Positions 49,140 to 55,168 are shown, counted from the stretch's first letter. The stretch is DNA of 64,000 nt from Rugalucina vietnamica (GCA_964017185.1 OZ024884.1:11695548-11759547), one strand, 5' to 3'. Made by a program: numbers and translations. Notes: generated by a model from the sequence alone, not told the origin.

Positions 49140-52100
49140 ATGACATTCTACTTTCATTTCAATCTAGGACTGAGGACCTGACCCACAATGTCCGTGCTTA
49201 TGTCCTAGATTGGGTATACACGTCAGCTCTGTATACCGCTCTAAAATAGATATGTCATTCTAAAACTACACTTCCTGTATACCGCTCTAAAATAGATATG
49301 TCATTCTAAAACTACACTTCCCCATGTTTGTATGCAAAGTACTTTACGCTGCTTATTTCTAAAATGTACTTGATAAGGGTACTGTCTTTTATTGGTAATG
49401 TGAGGTTCAATGTCAGGGGTGAGCATGTGCCCGGTTGTTTAGGTAGGGGGTATGGAAGGGGGCTGGCTACCAACCGGGGTAGGGAAGGGGGCTTGGTGGC
49501 TACCAGCCGGGGGTATACGTGCCTCTCAAGGCACTTTTTCTAGTTTAACCAATTCTACAATTGATAGCATGCCATTTTATACAATCAGTAAGGTTTTGAC
49601 AAATGCCGTGGTCAATATTATTGTCTTAAGAAATAGAAGCCCCAAACCCTGTTTATAAAGAGGTAAAATAATTATGATTTTTTTGGTCAAAAAAATTAGG
49701 ATTGTAATTGAGTTTCTATAGTGGGACTCCTAAATTTTGTCTGGGACTCCTACTTTTTCTTTTGGAGGAGTCCTGGACTCCTGTTTTCAAAATTCTAGTG
49801 AGATCCCTGATCAACCAAATACCATTAAAGGTGAAGAAAAGAAATGACAACACAAGACACCACATGAATTTAAAAAAAAAAACACGCGAACAGCAAGATG
49901 TCTAGTTCTGTCCCACATTATGAAAACTTGTCCATGCATTATACAGAGATTTTTTCAGTTTTAAAAATTGAAAATTTCATTGGAAAAAATTTAACATTTT
50001 TCTTATTTTTGCTCAAAACATAGATTGTGGGTACACGTTAGAACCGCCTCGCCGAGGCGGTTCTAACTAGATCCCACAATCTATGTTTTGGAGCAAAAAT
50101 AAGAACCAGAGGACCATTGGTCCTGAGAACGCTCACCTGAAGCCTGATCCTGGAGTATTAAGTCATCATGAAATGACCTTGAATACTCACACACCTTTAT
50201 TGAATTCATAAGTTGTCTGCATCTGCAAAGTTTCAGGTCTCAGGCTGCAATAGTTTCCAAACCCAGTGATTTATGAGAAAACCATAATTTTAATTTTGAT
50301 ATTTAAATGACTTTGGGTCAAGGTCAAGAAATGACCTTGGCCTTCATTAATTACTTACCTTAATTGACTCCATTGGTTGTCTGCATCTAGCAACTTCCAG
50401 GTCTCAGACTGCAAGTTTCCAAAATATCCATTGTTTTCGCCTTTTCCCATGTAAAAGCCTATGTTTCCAAAATTGACCTTGCCGTAAAACAGGTCAAGGT
50501 CATCCTATGGTCATCATTTGATCAAACTATGATGGGCTGTAGTCCCAAATGCTACATACCAAGTTTCGCGAAAATTGGCCTGCCGGTTCTTGTGAAGAAA
50601 ATTTTTGAGTGGTTTTTACCATATATGGGCGTGGCGGCCATCTTGGTAACGTGACCTGGATTTCGCGATCAAACTTTCGTCTCCCCTACCCATGGATGCT
50701 CCACATAAAATTTCACTTTGATTGGCCCAGCAGTTTCAGAGAAGAAGATCTTTGAACAGTGTGTATGGACGACAGACTGGCCAAGGTCAAGAGATTATTT
50801 TGACCTAAATTAATCACATACTTTCATCTACTCCATTAGTTGTTTGCATCTACCACTTTTAAAGCATCAGGCTGCAATAGTTTTCAAAAAATCCATAGTT
50901 TTCACTTTTTCCCATGTAAAAGCCTATGTTCCCAAAATTGACCTTGCCGTAAAATATGTCAAGGTCATCCTAGGGTCATCATTTTATCAAACTATGATGG
51001 GCTGGAGTCCCAAATGCTACATACCAAGTTTCATGAAAATCGGCCTGCCGGTTCTGGAGAAGAAGATTTTTGAGTGGTTTTTACCATATATGGGCGTGGC
51101 AGCCATCTTGGTCATGTGACTGGATTTCGCGATCAAACTTACGTCTCCCCTACCCATGGATGCTCCACATAAAATTTCACTTTGATTGGTCCAGCAGTTT
51201 CAGAGAAGAAGACCTTTGAAAAGTGTGTATGGACGACAGACTGGCGAAGGTCAAGAGATGACCTTGACCAACATTAATCACATACCTTCATCTACTCCGT
51301 TAGTTGTTTGCATCTACCACTTTTCAGGCATCAGGCTGCAATAGTTTTCAAAAAATCCATAGTTTTCACTTTTTCCCATGTAAAAGCCTATGTTTCCAAA
51401 ATTGACCTTGCCGTAAATTAGGTCAAGGTCATCCTAGGGTCATCATTTTATCAAACTATGATGGGCTAAAGTCCCAAATGCTACATACCAAGTTTCATGA
51501 AAATCGGCCTGCTGGTTCTGGAGAAGAAGATTTTTGAGTGGTTTTTACCATATATGGGCGTTGCAGCCATCTTGGTCATGTGACCTGGATTTCGCGATCA
51601 AACTTTCATCTCCCCTACCCATGGATGCTCCACATAAAATTTCATTTTGATTGGCCCAGCAGTTTCAGAGAAGAAGATCTTTGAAAAGTGTGAATGGACG
51701 ACAGACTGGCCAAGGTCAAGAGATGACCTTGACCTAAATTAATCACATACCTTCATCTACTCCATTAGTTGTTTGCATCTACCACTTTTCAGGCCTCAGG
51801 CTGCAATAGTTTTCAAAAAATCCATAGTTTTCACTTTTTCCCATGTAAAAGCCTATGTTTCCAAATTTGACCTTGCCGTAAAATAGGTCAAGGTCATCCA
51901 AGGGTCATCATTTTATCAAACTATGATGGGCTGAAGTCCCCGATGCTACAAACCAAGTTTCGTGGAAATCGGCCCACCGGTTCTGGAGAAGAAGATTTTT
52001 GAAGGGTTTTTACCATATATGGGCGTGGCGGCCATCTTGGTCATGTGACCTGGATTTTGCGATCAAACTTGAAATGCCACTACCCAAGGAGGCTCCACAT

Positions 52101-53395
52101 AAAATTTCAACTAGATTGGCCAAGCGGTTTCAGAGAAGAAGATCTTTGAAATTGTGGACGACGACGACGACGGACGGACGACGGACGGACGCCGGATCAT
52201 GGCCATCCTATAAGCTCACCTTGTGAGCCTTCGGCTCAGGTGAGCTAAAAATAGGTATACCCTTGCATACCCCAGTGTTGCTATATAAAAGTGGGGTTCA
52301 AGGGGGTAAACATCACACGGACATGTTTTCCTGATGTTTTTTAAGATATTTTACTGTTTTAATGAAGATTAAATATTTTCTTGTCACATTAAAGTATTTG
52401 GTGTGTCGCAAAATGTGCTGCAAAAATTTTGAAAATAGATTGACAAATAAGAAAGTTCTGGTCAAAACTTTTTCGAATAGGTATTTTCTGTACAAAAATT
52501 CTCATGCAAGGGAGGTAAAAATTTTGAATTCTCATTATTTTGTTATGATTGCTCAAAATGAATTTAAAATGACATACCTTAGATGCAATCTTCATGACTA
52601 CGTATTTTTTTTTTTTTTTGAAACGTAAGCATTTTTATCATCAATTATCTCCCTTGACAATTCAAAATGTCTATTTAAATTTCATTTTGGCTATTAAAAC
52701 TACATTTGTTCACCGATTTACAAAATTTTGTCAGGTCCTATTAGGACAAACTAAGATCAAGATTTTGACATGAAAATAATTTTCCTATCGCCCTCCACAC
52801 AAAAATTATCCACGAAAAAACATTATCAGAGGCAAGTTTTTAGATTCTTAAGTTCTTTCATTTGTTACAGAAAACAAGAGATGCAATAAAAGCAGCCAAG
52901 GAAAAGGAAGGAGAAGGAGGTATACCTAAATTTCTTATTTTTGATCCAAAGCATAGATTTTGGGTACTCATTAGAACTGCCTTGGCGAGGCAGTTCTAAC
53001 GTGTACTCACAGTGTTTTAAATTATTGAACATATCATTTTTTTCCAGCGAAATTTTTAATTTTTGCTTTTGAAAAAAATCTCTATATATTGCATGGTCAT
53101 TCATATTCAAATTTCATTCTCTGTTTGAGCAGGTGGCAGCGGTGATGATGGAGGTGATAACACAACATCTCCACAGGTGAAAACTGAAAACACAGGAGCA
53201 CAGGTGAAAACTGAAAACACAGAAGCAGCAGCCGGTGAACCACAGAACATAAAAACAGAAACTGCACTTGGGGAACCACCAGAAAAGAGGGTAAAAGTTG
53301 AAGCTGCTGCCGGCAAAAATGTAAAAACTGAAAATTCAGGAGCTGGGGATGAGCCACCAGTGAAAAAAATGAAAACAGAAGGTGGTGGGGAATGA
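27405..53395 (+). CDS. SSB: La autoantigen homolog (LARP3), spliced gene, 449 aa
   Basis: La binds UUU-OH 3' ends of nascent RNA polymerase III transcripts and acts as an RNA chaperone, mainly in the nucleus. Coding segments: 27405-27452, 35031-35100, 36716-36822 (or 36880-36986), 37803-37904, 38795-38902, 41469-41572, 42122-42193, 43658-43832, 44438-44555, 46498-46631 (or terminal 45637-45704), 52871-52919, 53133-53395. All have AG/GT borders and phases that close to 1350 nt. La motif: residues 1-90, with RQIEYYFGDISLPRDRF matching the 3'-end pocket (Gln14, Tyr17, Tyr18, Asp27, Phe29, and Phe49 in the next exon). RRM1: TVYAKPF (RNP2) and KGSVFATF (RNP1). xRRM-like RRM2: about 223-310. The basic region RDKRNKKGR, NLS-like KRVK and KKMK, and an acidic tail follow. 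Length is near the 408 residues of human La. I am confident of identity; the first and last UTRs are not resolved. Confidence 0.95.
27477..27563. mobile_element. Family B MITE, left part (split by C1)
   Basis: AAGAAAACACGCCCATGCAAT and TTTCATTGGAAAAACTTTG match the B end. It stops at TTTTT where the C1 element begins and resumes at 29111. Confidence 0.65.
27564..29110 (+). mobile_element. Family C Helentron/HINE-like element, copy C1
   Basis: 5' AGCTCACCTGAGCCGAAGGC (palindromic), then a CCGTCCGTCCGTCG microsatellite, then about three tandem units of roughly 450-475 bp (landmarks GCCAATCAAAGCC and TTTTACGGCAAGGTCAAC near 27926, 28376, 28853). It closes with CAGGTGAGCGTTTAC and the hairpin AGGACCATTGGTCCT followed by CTGGT. 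No protein is encoded. It interrupts a family B MITE. Confidence 0.8.
29111..29273. mobile_element. Family B MITE, right part
   Basis: Continues with ATTGTGGGTGAGGCGGTTC through ATAAAAGTGGGGTTTAAG to GACATGTTTTCCTGAT, where the 4.6 kb element begins. Confidence 0.75.
29628..30148. mobile_element. hAT-type MITE (521 bp)
   Basis: TIR TAGTGATGGGCC on the left and complement of TAGTGTTGGGCC on the right, with subterminal ATCGATTATAATCG-like words. An 8-bp duplication CAAGAAGG flanks it (29620-29627; 30149-30156). Start sequence and duplication length fit the hAT superfamily. Confidence 0.85.
31243..31403 (-). repeat. tRNA-derived SINE (same family as 37246-37402)
   Basis: The minus strand reads GCCTCCGTGGCATGGTGGCC (A-box region) and GTTCGATCCCGGGCTTCTCC (B box), then AGTCTTTCGGATGAGACTTTA and the AACACCAATCAA tail. 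Confidence 0.75.
31650..31830 (-). repeat. SINE remnant
   Basis: The minus strand has a decayed tRNA-like head (TAGCGCATCGGACTCCAGAG), a GTGTCCTTGGACATGACAC core and a tail containing TTGACTAGGACGTTACAC. Confidence 0.6.
32220..32380 (+). repeat. SINE core and tail
   Basis: GTGTCCTTAAGCAAGGCACATT followed by CAGACATGACTGAATAGTTG and TTGACTGGGACGTAAAGCC, the tail also seen at 61093 and 60225. The tRNA head is missing or decayed. Confidence 0.6.
32690..32860 (-). repeat. tRNA-derived SINE
   Basis: The minus strand reads GCGCGGTAGCTGAAGCGGTA (A box) and CTGGGTTCGATCCCCACGAG (B box), followed by a second GGGTTCGAGCCCCGC-like word. Confidence 0.7.
33893..34130 (+). repeat. tRNA-derived SINE with AATAAATAAAG tail
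   Basis: Head CCTAGATAGCATAGTGGATAA (A box) and CCTGGTTCAAATCTGG (B box), body with CGGTGGTTTTCCCCAGGTTC, and an A-rich tail with AATAAATAAAG. A complete-looking SINE. Confidence 0.75.
35031..35100 (+). CDS. SSB: La exon 3 (YYFGDISLPRDRFLQDLIKQDEG)
   Basis: Acceptor AATATTTCAG; donor GGAT/GTATCC, leaving phase 1 (T). It encodes the most diagnostic part of the La motif, including the two tyrosines and the D-x-F that hold the 3'-terminal uridines in human La (Y23, Y24, D33, F35 there). Confidence 0.95.
35191..35591. repeat. Tandem duplication, ~206 bp unit
   Basis: CTTTTTTCATGCTCAGCTGA begins at 35191 and again at 35397. Each unit contains a hairpin-like GAAATGCCAACAATTGTTGGC (reduced in copy 2) and ends TGAATTGAGCAAGAAAAAA. 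Confidence 0.85.
35622..35870. mobile_element. Family B MITE in La intron 3
   Basis: TATGTCCGTGTAATGTGTAC, central palindrome with CCTCCTCGAAGAGGTGG, and a decayed right end. Confidence 0.75.
35795..36577. repeat. 391-bp tandem segmental duplication (B plus A fragments)
   Basis: Bases about 35795-36185 recur almost unchanged at about 36186-36577 (CATCAGGAAAACATGTCCG at 36008 and 36399). Each unit contains the end of a B MITE, a fragment of A (GCGAAGCTGCGTCTTTGTTT) and the first part of the next B. It lies 140 bases upstream of La exon 4a. Confidence 0.85.
36399..36677. mobile_element. Family B MITE, full copy next to La exon 4a
   Basis: Complete copy from CATCAGGAAAACATGTCCG to GCAAGTTTTCGTAATG. 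TIRs of about 25 bases; its right end is 38 bases upstream of the exon 4a start. Confidence 0.85.
36716..36822 (+). CDS. SSB: La exon 4a (canonical La-motif exon version)
   Basis: 107 nt, phase 1 in and phase 0 out. It encodes WVTMETMTKFNRLKQICD... to GLME (residues 40-75). It keeps the conserved Trp after DEG and the Phe (TKF, human F55) of the 3'-end pocket. Acceptor ACTCAG, donor GAG/GTATGT. An almost identical alternative exon lies 57 nt downstream. Confidence 0.93.
36880..36986 (+). CDS. SSB: La exon 4b (alternative, probably mutually exclusive)
   Basis: 107 nt with the same phases as 4a. It encodes CSKGKTVTKFDRLKQICDD... to GLTE. From TKF onward 29 codons align to 4a; 11 codons differ, 8 of them silently, which suggests coding constraint. 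The first residues differ: the conserved Trp becomes Cys and VTME becomes SKGK, possibly altering folding or RNA binding. Acceptor ATATACAG, donor GAG/GTAGAT. If 4a and 4b were joined, a TGA would be met within the first 25 bases of 4b. Expression is unproven. Confidence 0.75.
37004..37215. mobile_element. Family H MITE, copy 1
   Basis: Ends TACTGTAAATCCAGAAATAT and complement (AATTTACAGTA), with GCGAATT-rich body. Begins 17 bases after the exon 4b donor. Confidence 0.75.
37246..37402 (+). repeat. tRNA-derived SINE in La intron
   Basis: Head CTCTGTGGTGCAGTGGTTAT (A box), CGCAGGTTCGATCCCGGGC (B box), body GTCGGATGGGACTATAAACC and tail CCAATCAACCAAT. The reverse copy is at 31243-31403. Confidence 0.8.
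37488..37616. mobile_element. Family B MITE, decayed
   Basis: CTCCAAACATAGATTGTGGG and AAGTACCCACAATCTTTATT flank a degenerate centre. It directly precedes the decayed exon copy 4c. Confidence 0.6.
37622..37712 (+). pseudogene. Decayed third copy of La exon 4 (4c)
   Basis: The frame after TTCAG reads QQMTKFNNLKQSRDKIAAI, then VKLNMRLSK and a stop. It aligns to the TKFNRLKQICDDVAVIAAAMRKS part of 4a but has lost the start, the end and the donor site. A relic of a larger tandem exon array. Confidence 0.75.
37803..37904 (+). CDS. SSB: La exon 5 (linker to RRM1)
   Basis: Acceptor CCATATAG, donor GCA/GTGAGT, phase 0/0. VNEDGTKLRRSPDNP matches the human ISEDKTKIRRSPSKP linker; ends TARTVYA, the start of RRM1 RNP2. 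Confidence 0.93.
37932..38151. mobile_element. Family A hairpin MITE, left-truncated copy
   Basis: From TCCGAACAGGTCTGACAC through the central CTGATCAGCTTCGC palindrome to TTTTCTCATGACGCTC. Confidence 0.75.
38371..38426. mobile_element. Family A fragment
   Basis: CGTCTTTGTTTTCGCCTATG to TGGGGCGGCTC, the right end only. Confidence 0.7.
38431..38718. mobile_element. Family B MITE
   Basis: CATTAGAAAAACTTGCTCATG to GGACATGTTTTCCTGATG, with full palindrome; ends 76 bases upstream of La exon 6. Confidence 0.82.
38795..38902 (+). CDS. SSB: La exon 6 (RRM1 first half)
   Basis: Acceptor GATTTTCAG, donor AAG/GTCAGT, phase 0/0. It encodes KPFPLDAQLEELITWFETYG through KKFK, i.e. the end of RNP2, helix 1 and strand 2 of RRM1. 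A family H MITE begins 9 bases after the exon. Confidence 0.94.
39074..41086. mobile_element. Tc1/mariner-type MITE, split by C2
   Basis: Ends CAGTCAAGGACCAAAAGTAT and complement, with TA on both outer sides (39072-39073; 41087-41088). The arms stay similar for about 165 bases. Without the C2 insertion the element is about 498 bp. CAGT start and TA duplication fit Tc1/mariner. Confidence 0.82.
39258..40772 (+). mobile_element. Family C Helentron/HINE-like element, copy C2
   Basis: 5' AGCTCACCTGAGCCGTCAGG, CCGTCCGTCCGTCGTCC microsatellite, tandem units with GCTTGGCCAATCAAAGCC, 3' CTCAGGTGAGC and hairpin AGGACCATTGGTCCT-CTGGT. The 11-base CTCAGGTGAGC is the exact complement of GCTCACCTGAG at the 5' end. 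Confidence 0.82.
41154..41434. mobile_element. Family B MITE next to La exon 7
   Basis: CATTACAAAAATTTGCCCATG to ACGGACATGTTTTCCTGATG; ends 34 bases before exon 7. Confidence 0.84.
41469..41572 (+). CDS. SSB: La exon 7 (RRM1 second half)
   Basis: Acceptor TATTTTAG, donor ACTAA/GTACGT, phase 0 in and 2 out. GSVFATFKSKDDMEKFLKEE supplies RNP1 and helix 2; human counterpart GSIFVVFDSIESAKKFVE. Confidence 0.94.
41880..42065 (-). repeat. tRNA-derived SINE (same family as 54355-54505)
   Basis: The minus strand reads GCCCCCCTGGCCGTGCGGTTA and GTGGGTTCGAGCCCCGCTC. It ends about 57 bases before La exon 8. Confidence 0.7.
42122..42193 (+). CDS. SSB: La exon 8 (Gln/Lys/Glu-rich linker)
   Basis: Acceptor TTTGTTTCAG, donor CA/GTAAGTG. 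Encodes KQQYYQDKQEERKQQKEHQQ..., the charged, probably helical linker between RRM1 and RRM2 (human YFAKKNEERKQNKVEAKL). Confidence 0.9.
42573..43565. mobile_element. Candidate ~1 kb element with imperfect TIRs in La intron 8
   Basis: CCAAAATAATGTAAACTTTTG then CTGTAGC (42593-42620) pairs with the complement of 43497-43533 (GCTACAGCAAAAGTCTACGT then TATTTTGG). Outward similarity ACGnGGGA extends a few bases. No duplication identified and no ORF of interest. Confidence 0.45.
43658..43832 (+). CDS. SSB: La exon 9 (start of xRRM)
   Basis: Acceptor TTATTCACAG, donor GAG/GTAATA. Encodes the linker helix QARERQDEEYRNKIRNELT and then AMLHMKGFSGETKREDIKNF...AWIDFDTGDTE, matching human [20 protein letters not shown]...IKWIDFVRG. 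Confidence 0.94.
44438..44555 (+). CDS. SSB: La exon 10 (xRRM second half)
   Basis: Acceptor CCTTTTCAG, donor GAAG/GTATGT. Encodes AWIRYDEENMAPSVLEKLNT... to CRVLEG; human counterpart [20 protein letters not shown]...VTWEVLEG. Confidence 0.93.
44608..44832. mobile_element. Family D element, copy 1
   Basis: CTCATTTAAGCCTGGCGTCC to TCGTCAAATATGGG between TTAA words, with a central hairpin AACAGAATAGCCCCAGATG and complement. Confidence 0.7.
44833..45060. mobile_element. Family D element, copy 2 (tandem)
   Basis: Near-identical second copy, 225 bases downstream, again bounded by TTAA. Copies share the middle TTAA. Confidence 0.7.
45278..45330 (+). pseudogene. Decayed copy of La exon 11
   Basis: GGAGAAGAAGAGCTAGAG aligns with the start of exons 11a and 11b (GEEELE), but the next codon is TAG and the acceptor AG is lost (TTTTTGG). 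The following WFKLLHK resembles WIKMFKG. Confidence 0.65.
45366..45601. mobile_element. Family A hairpin MITE
   Basis: GAGCCATCTCATGGGAAAAC to CCCACGAGGCGTCTC with full central palindrome; right end 35 bases before La exon 11a. Flanks AGAT/AAAT. Confidence 0.8.
45637..45704 (+). CDS. SSB: La exon 11a (alternative C-terminal exon, early stop)
   Basis: Acceptor TTGTTTATAG, phase 1. Encodes GEEELERWIKMFKGLRDGKS then RN-stop, giving a 323-aa isoform that lacks the basic tract, NLS-like motifs and acidic tail. The first 40 bases match exon 11b with three differences, two silent. No donor restores the frame, so it would have to be a terminal exon. No canonical AATAAA is seen close downstream, so use of this exon is uncertain. 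Confidence 0.6.
45766..46000. mobile_element. Family A hairpin MITE
   Basis: GAGCCGCGACGCG to CACGATGCGGCTC; ATAT on both sides (45762-45765; 46001-46004). Confidence 0.8.
46005..46250. mobile_element. Family B MITE, left-truncated
   Basis: From ACCCCCTTAAACCCCAC to GCATGGACGTGTTTTTGTAATG. Confidence 0.75.
46261..46473. mobile_element. Family H MITE, copy 2
   Basis: TACTGTAAATTCGGAAATTT to CCGGATCTACAGTA; ends 24 bases before La exon 11b. Confidence 0.8.
46498..46631 (+). CDS. SSB: La exon 11b (basic region)
   Basis: Acceptor TTTATCTACAG, donor AAG/GTAAAT. Encodes GDEELERWIKMFKDIADRRQ and GFRDKRNKKGRDGGKKQRYG, the basic stretch after the xRRM that in human La (KWKSKGRRFKGKGKGN) helps bind RNA. 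Needed for the 449-aa form. Confidence 0.93.
46639..46877. mobile_element. Family B MITE abutting the exon 11b donor
   Basis: ATTACGAAAACTTGCCCATG to GACATGTTTTCCTGATG. It starts only 7 bases after the exon end, just past donor GTAAAT. Confidence 0.83.
46897..47245 (+). repeat. tRNA-derived SINE, split by a small MITE
   Basis: Head GCAGTGGCCTAGTGGTAGAG (A box) and CTTTGTTCTATCCCC (B box), interrupted at GAGTA. The body resumes with GTCGTGTCCTTGAGTAATGG and ends with ATTGTTGACTAAGGCATTAA. Confidence 0.78.
46975..47137. mobile_element. 163-bp MITE with CATGCGCGGATCCAGA ends
   Basis: Perfect 16-base TIRs (CATGCGCGGATCCAGA and complement), flanked by GAGTA on both sides (46970-46974; 47138-47142). 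Inserted in the SINE. Confidence 0.9.
47246..48304. other. Intron sequence without recognised elements
   Basis: Nothing supported apart from a poly-C tract at about 48251-48258. Part of the long La intron between exons 11b and 12. Confidence 0.4.
48305..49535 (+). mobile_element. Family E Helentron/HINE-like element
   Basis: 5' TATACCCCCGGCATTTATGC (with GGCATTTATGCC hairpin), CCGTTCGTCCGTTCGTCCG microsatellite, two tandem ~175-bp units (landmark CTCTGGTGGTGTATATCTCA at 48450 and 48629), poly-T at about 49104-49136, then GCCGGGGGTATA (49506-49517, exact complement of the 5' TATACCCCCGGC) and hairpin GTGCCTCTCAAGGCAC (49519-49534). No protein. Confidence 0.7.
49229..49320. repeat. Perfect 46-bp tandem duplication
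   Basis: CTGTATACCGCTCTAAAATA... occurs at 49229 and 49275 without a visible mismatch. Confidence 0.9.
49916..50104. mobile_element. Family B MITE, left part (split by C3)
   Basis: CATTATGAAAACTTGTCCATG through the whole palindrome to GAGCAAAAATAAGA. Resumes at 52247. Confidence 0.83.
50105..52246 (-). mobile_element. Family C Helentron/HINE-like element, copy C3
   Basis: Minus orientation. It begins ACCAGAGGACCATTGGTCCT on the plus strand and ends CCTTCGGCTCAGGTGAGCT. Four tandem units of about 465 bp (GCCGTAAA landmarks at 50481, 50946, 51410, 51875), then GGACGGACGACGGACGGACG next to the 5' end. Open frames inside are repeat artefacts. Confidence 0.85.
52247..52336. mobile_element. Family B MITE, right part
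   Basis: AAAAATAGGTATACCCTTGC to CGGACATGTTTTCCTGATG, completing the copy at 49916. Confidence 0.83.
52871..52919 (+). CDS. SSB: La exon 12 (KTRDAIKAAKEKEGEG)
   Basis: Acceptor TTTGTTACAG, phase 0 in, phase 1 out. The donor G/GTATACC coincides with the GGTATACCT word of an adjoining family B MITE. A short lysine/glutamate-rich segment. Confidence 0.88.
52919..53097. mobile_element. Family B MITE, truncated, starting at the exon 12 donor
   Basis: GGTATACCTAAATTTCTTAT, core CTTGGCGAGGCAGTTCTAAC and right part TATATTGCATGG. About 75 left bases of B are missing. Confidence 0.75.
53133..53395 (+). CDS. SSB: La last coding exon (acidic/basic tail with six psi-K-x-E motifs)
   Basis: Acceptor CTGTTTGAGCAG, phase 1, stop TGA at 53393-53395. 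Residues 363-449: Gly/Asp-rich start (GGSGDDGGDN), then VKTE at K379, VKTE at K388, IKTE at K403, VKVE at K417, VKTE at K427 and MKTE at K443. Each fits the SUMO acceptor consensus. EKRVKVE and KKMK could act as a nuclear localisation signal, as KRAREE...KQQK does in vertebrate La. Low-complexity tail, expected to be disordered. Confidence 0.92.
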
Positions 53396-53819
53396 AGAGT
53401 GGTCAGGGGAGATTATTCTAGAAGACTTGAAGGGACATTACTCTTGTGAACTTGAAATAATAGAGTTGAAAGGGAGAGAACTTTCATGGAAAACATGAAA
53501 TGACGGGAAAGCACTCCATAGGAATTTAAGAATTTTATTGTCTTTTGTATAAAGTCAATGATCTTAATTAGGATAATATTTTGAAAGCTTATGTGAAGAG
53601 ACCCAAGATAGTTTTCCTTTCAGTAGGCTTTATTGTTATGCATTTTACTCATTTTAATATTGTCTGCCTCACCTGTATTGAAGAACTGGTAAAATCAAAA
53701 ATATTTCATTGTAGACTAACATGTCACAGATTTTCCATGATGAATTTGAATGAACTATCTATTGGTTTCATTTACATTAATAATGGAAAATCTCATGAAA
53801 AAGATTTCTGGTTATAAAT
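53396..53819 (+). other. Probable La 3' UTR
   Basis: AT-rich, repeat-free sequence up to the family A MITE at 53820. I find no canonical AATAAA here; the polyadenylation site is unresolved. Confidence 0.4.
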
Positions 53820-54050
53820 GAGCCTGTGTGTGAGAAAACCAACAATTTGGGTTCCGACCAGTTCCGACACAAACCGGGCTGTACAATCACAGAATAAGGT
53901 TAGAAACTTGAAATTTCTGATTCGTGAAGAAAAGGAATTGTACTATCTGTGTAGCGAAAACATTTAGGCGCTGATCAGCTTAGCAGTTACTGTGAAGCTG
54001 ATTTGTGTCTTTGTTTTCGCATATGCAGATTGTTTTCTTGTGTAGGGCTC
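53820..54050. mobile_element. Family A hairpin MITE
   Basis: GAGCCTGTGTGTGAGAAAAC to GTGTAGGGCTC with AAAT on both sides (53816-53819; 54051-54054). Confidence 0.78.
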
Positions 54051-54159
54051 AAATGGCTTAATTCAAGGTCTCAGAGTGTAGATTTAAATGTCAGACTATA
54101 GGTGTATAATTAGATGTAAGTGAAAAAATGAGCACAAGGAACGGCAGTTCAGTTAGTAG

Positions 54160-54342
54160 CATGTCCGATTTGTGCAGTAAATGCACAGCTGATCTGGGCC
54201 TTTGTTTTTGCTACACAGATAGTACAAATCCTCTTCTACTTCTATCCAAAATTTCCACCCTCTAGCTGTCTTCTGTGGCTGTACAGCCCAGTTTATGTCG
54301 GACCTGGCCGGAAACCACGTTTGTTTTCTCATGATGGGGCTC
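54160..54342. mobile_element. Family A MITE, left-truncated
   Basis: From GCAGTAAATGCACAGCTGATC to CTCATGATGGGGCTC. Confidence 0.7.
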
Positions 54343-54354
54343 ATTTCTTTTGCG

Positions 54355-54505
54355 CTGATTTGGTGATTAAAAGAACTTGGCTTGTCTCACATGACCCGTG
54401 TGGGACTTGAACCCACACCAGACACAACAGTAAGATGATCAAATGGTTAAGTGTGGTAGTGAAATGTCAGTGCTCTTAACCTCTCAGCCAAGGGGGCTGT
54501 CCCAT
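54355..54505 (-). repeat. tRNA-derived SINE
   Basis: The minus strand reads GCCCCCTTGGCTGAGAGGTTA and GTGGGTTCAAGTCCCACACG, the same family as 41880-42065. Confidence 0.7.
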
Positions 54506-54586
54506 GAAAAAATAACTGAAGTGAATTTATGAGGTTTTGTAACTGAACCAACACCAATTTTCTGCAAGTATCTCAGATTTATTATG

Positions 54587-54865
54587 CATTACGAAAACTT
54601 GCCCATGCAATATATTGAAATTTTTTTTACTTTAAAAATTAAAATTTTTCAGTTGAAAAAATTTGATATTTTTCTTATTTTTGCTCCAAACATAGATAGT
54701 GGGTACTCGTTAGAACCGCCTCGGCGAGTCGGTTCTAACGAGTACCCACAATTTATGTTTTGGAGCAAAAATAAGAAAAATAGGTATACCCCTGTATACC
54801 CCAGTTTTGCTATATAAAAGTGGGGTTCTAGGGGGTATTCATTACACGGACATGTTTTCATGATG
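54587..54865. mobile_element. Family B MITE
   Basis: CATTACGAAAACTTGCCCATG to ACGGACATGTTTTCATGATG, complete. Confidence 0.85.
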
Positions 54866-55168
54866 TAATGATGATGTGTATCCAAACTCATTATTATATA
54901 TTTCTCAATCATTCTGTCATTTGTATACAATATTCATATGGTCATACTTTTCAAGGCATAAAATAAATTGAACAGACCATCTATTGTTCTTTCTTGTGAT
55001 ATGCTAAACATATGCTTGGATAGAAATATTTCTAGACCTTGCAGCCTTGCAACTGAGCAGCTGGTTAGGACAGTCAAGCTGGTCTTATTGAGCCTTGTGA
55101 CAAGAAAACCAATGTTCAGATTTCTGACAAGATCTGACATGAATCAGTGTGTATAGCTACAGTTATTT

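Noticed and set aside
50844..51119. 91-residue open frame also found at 57217-57492
   Set aside because: Both are translations of the same repeat unit of family C (C3 and C4); a DNA repeat, not a protein family.
12333..54505. tRNA genes
   Set aside because: A and B boxes are present at several places (12333, 31243, 32690, 37246, 46897, 54355), but none forms a complete cloverleaf; they are followed by shared SINE bodies.
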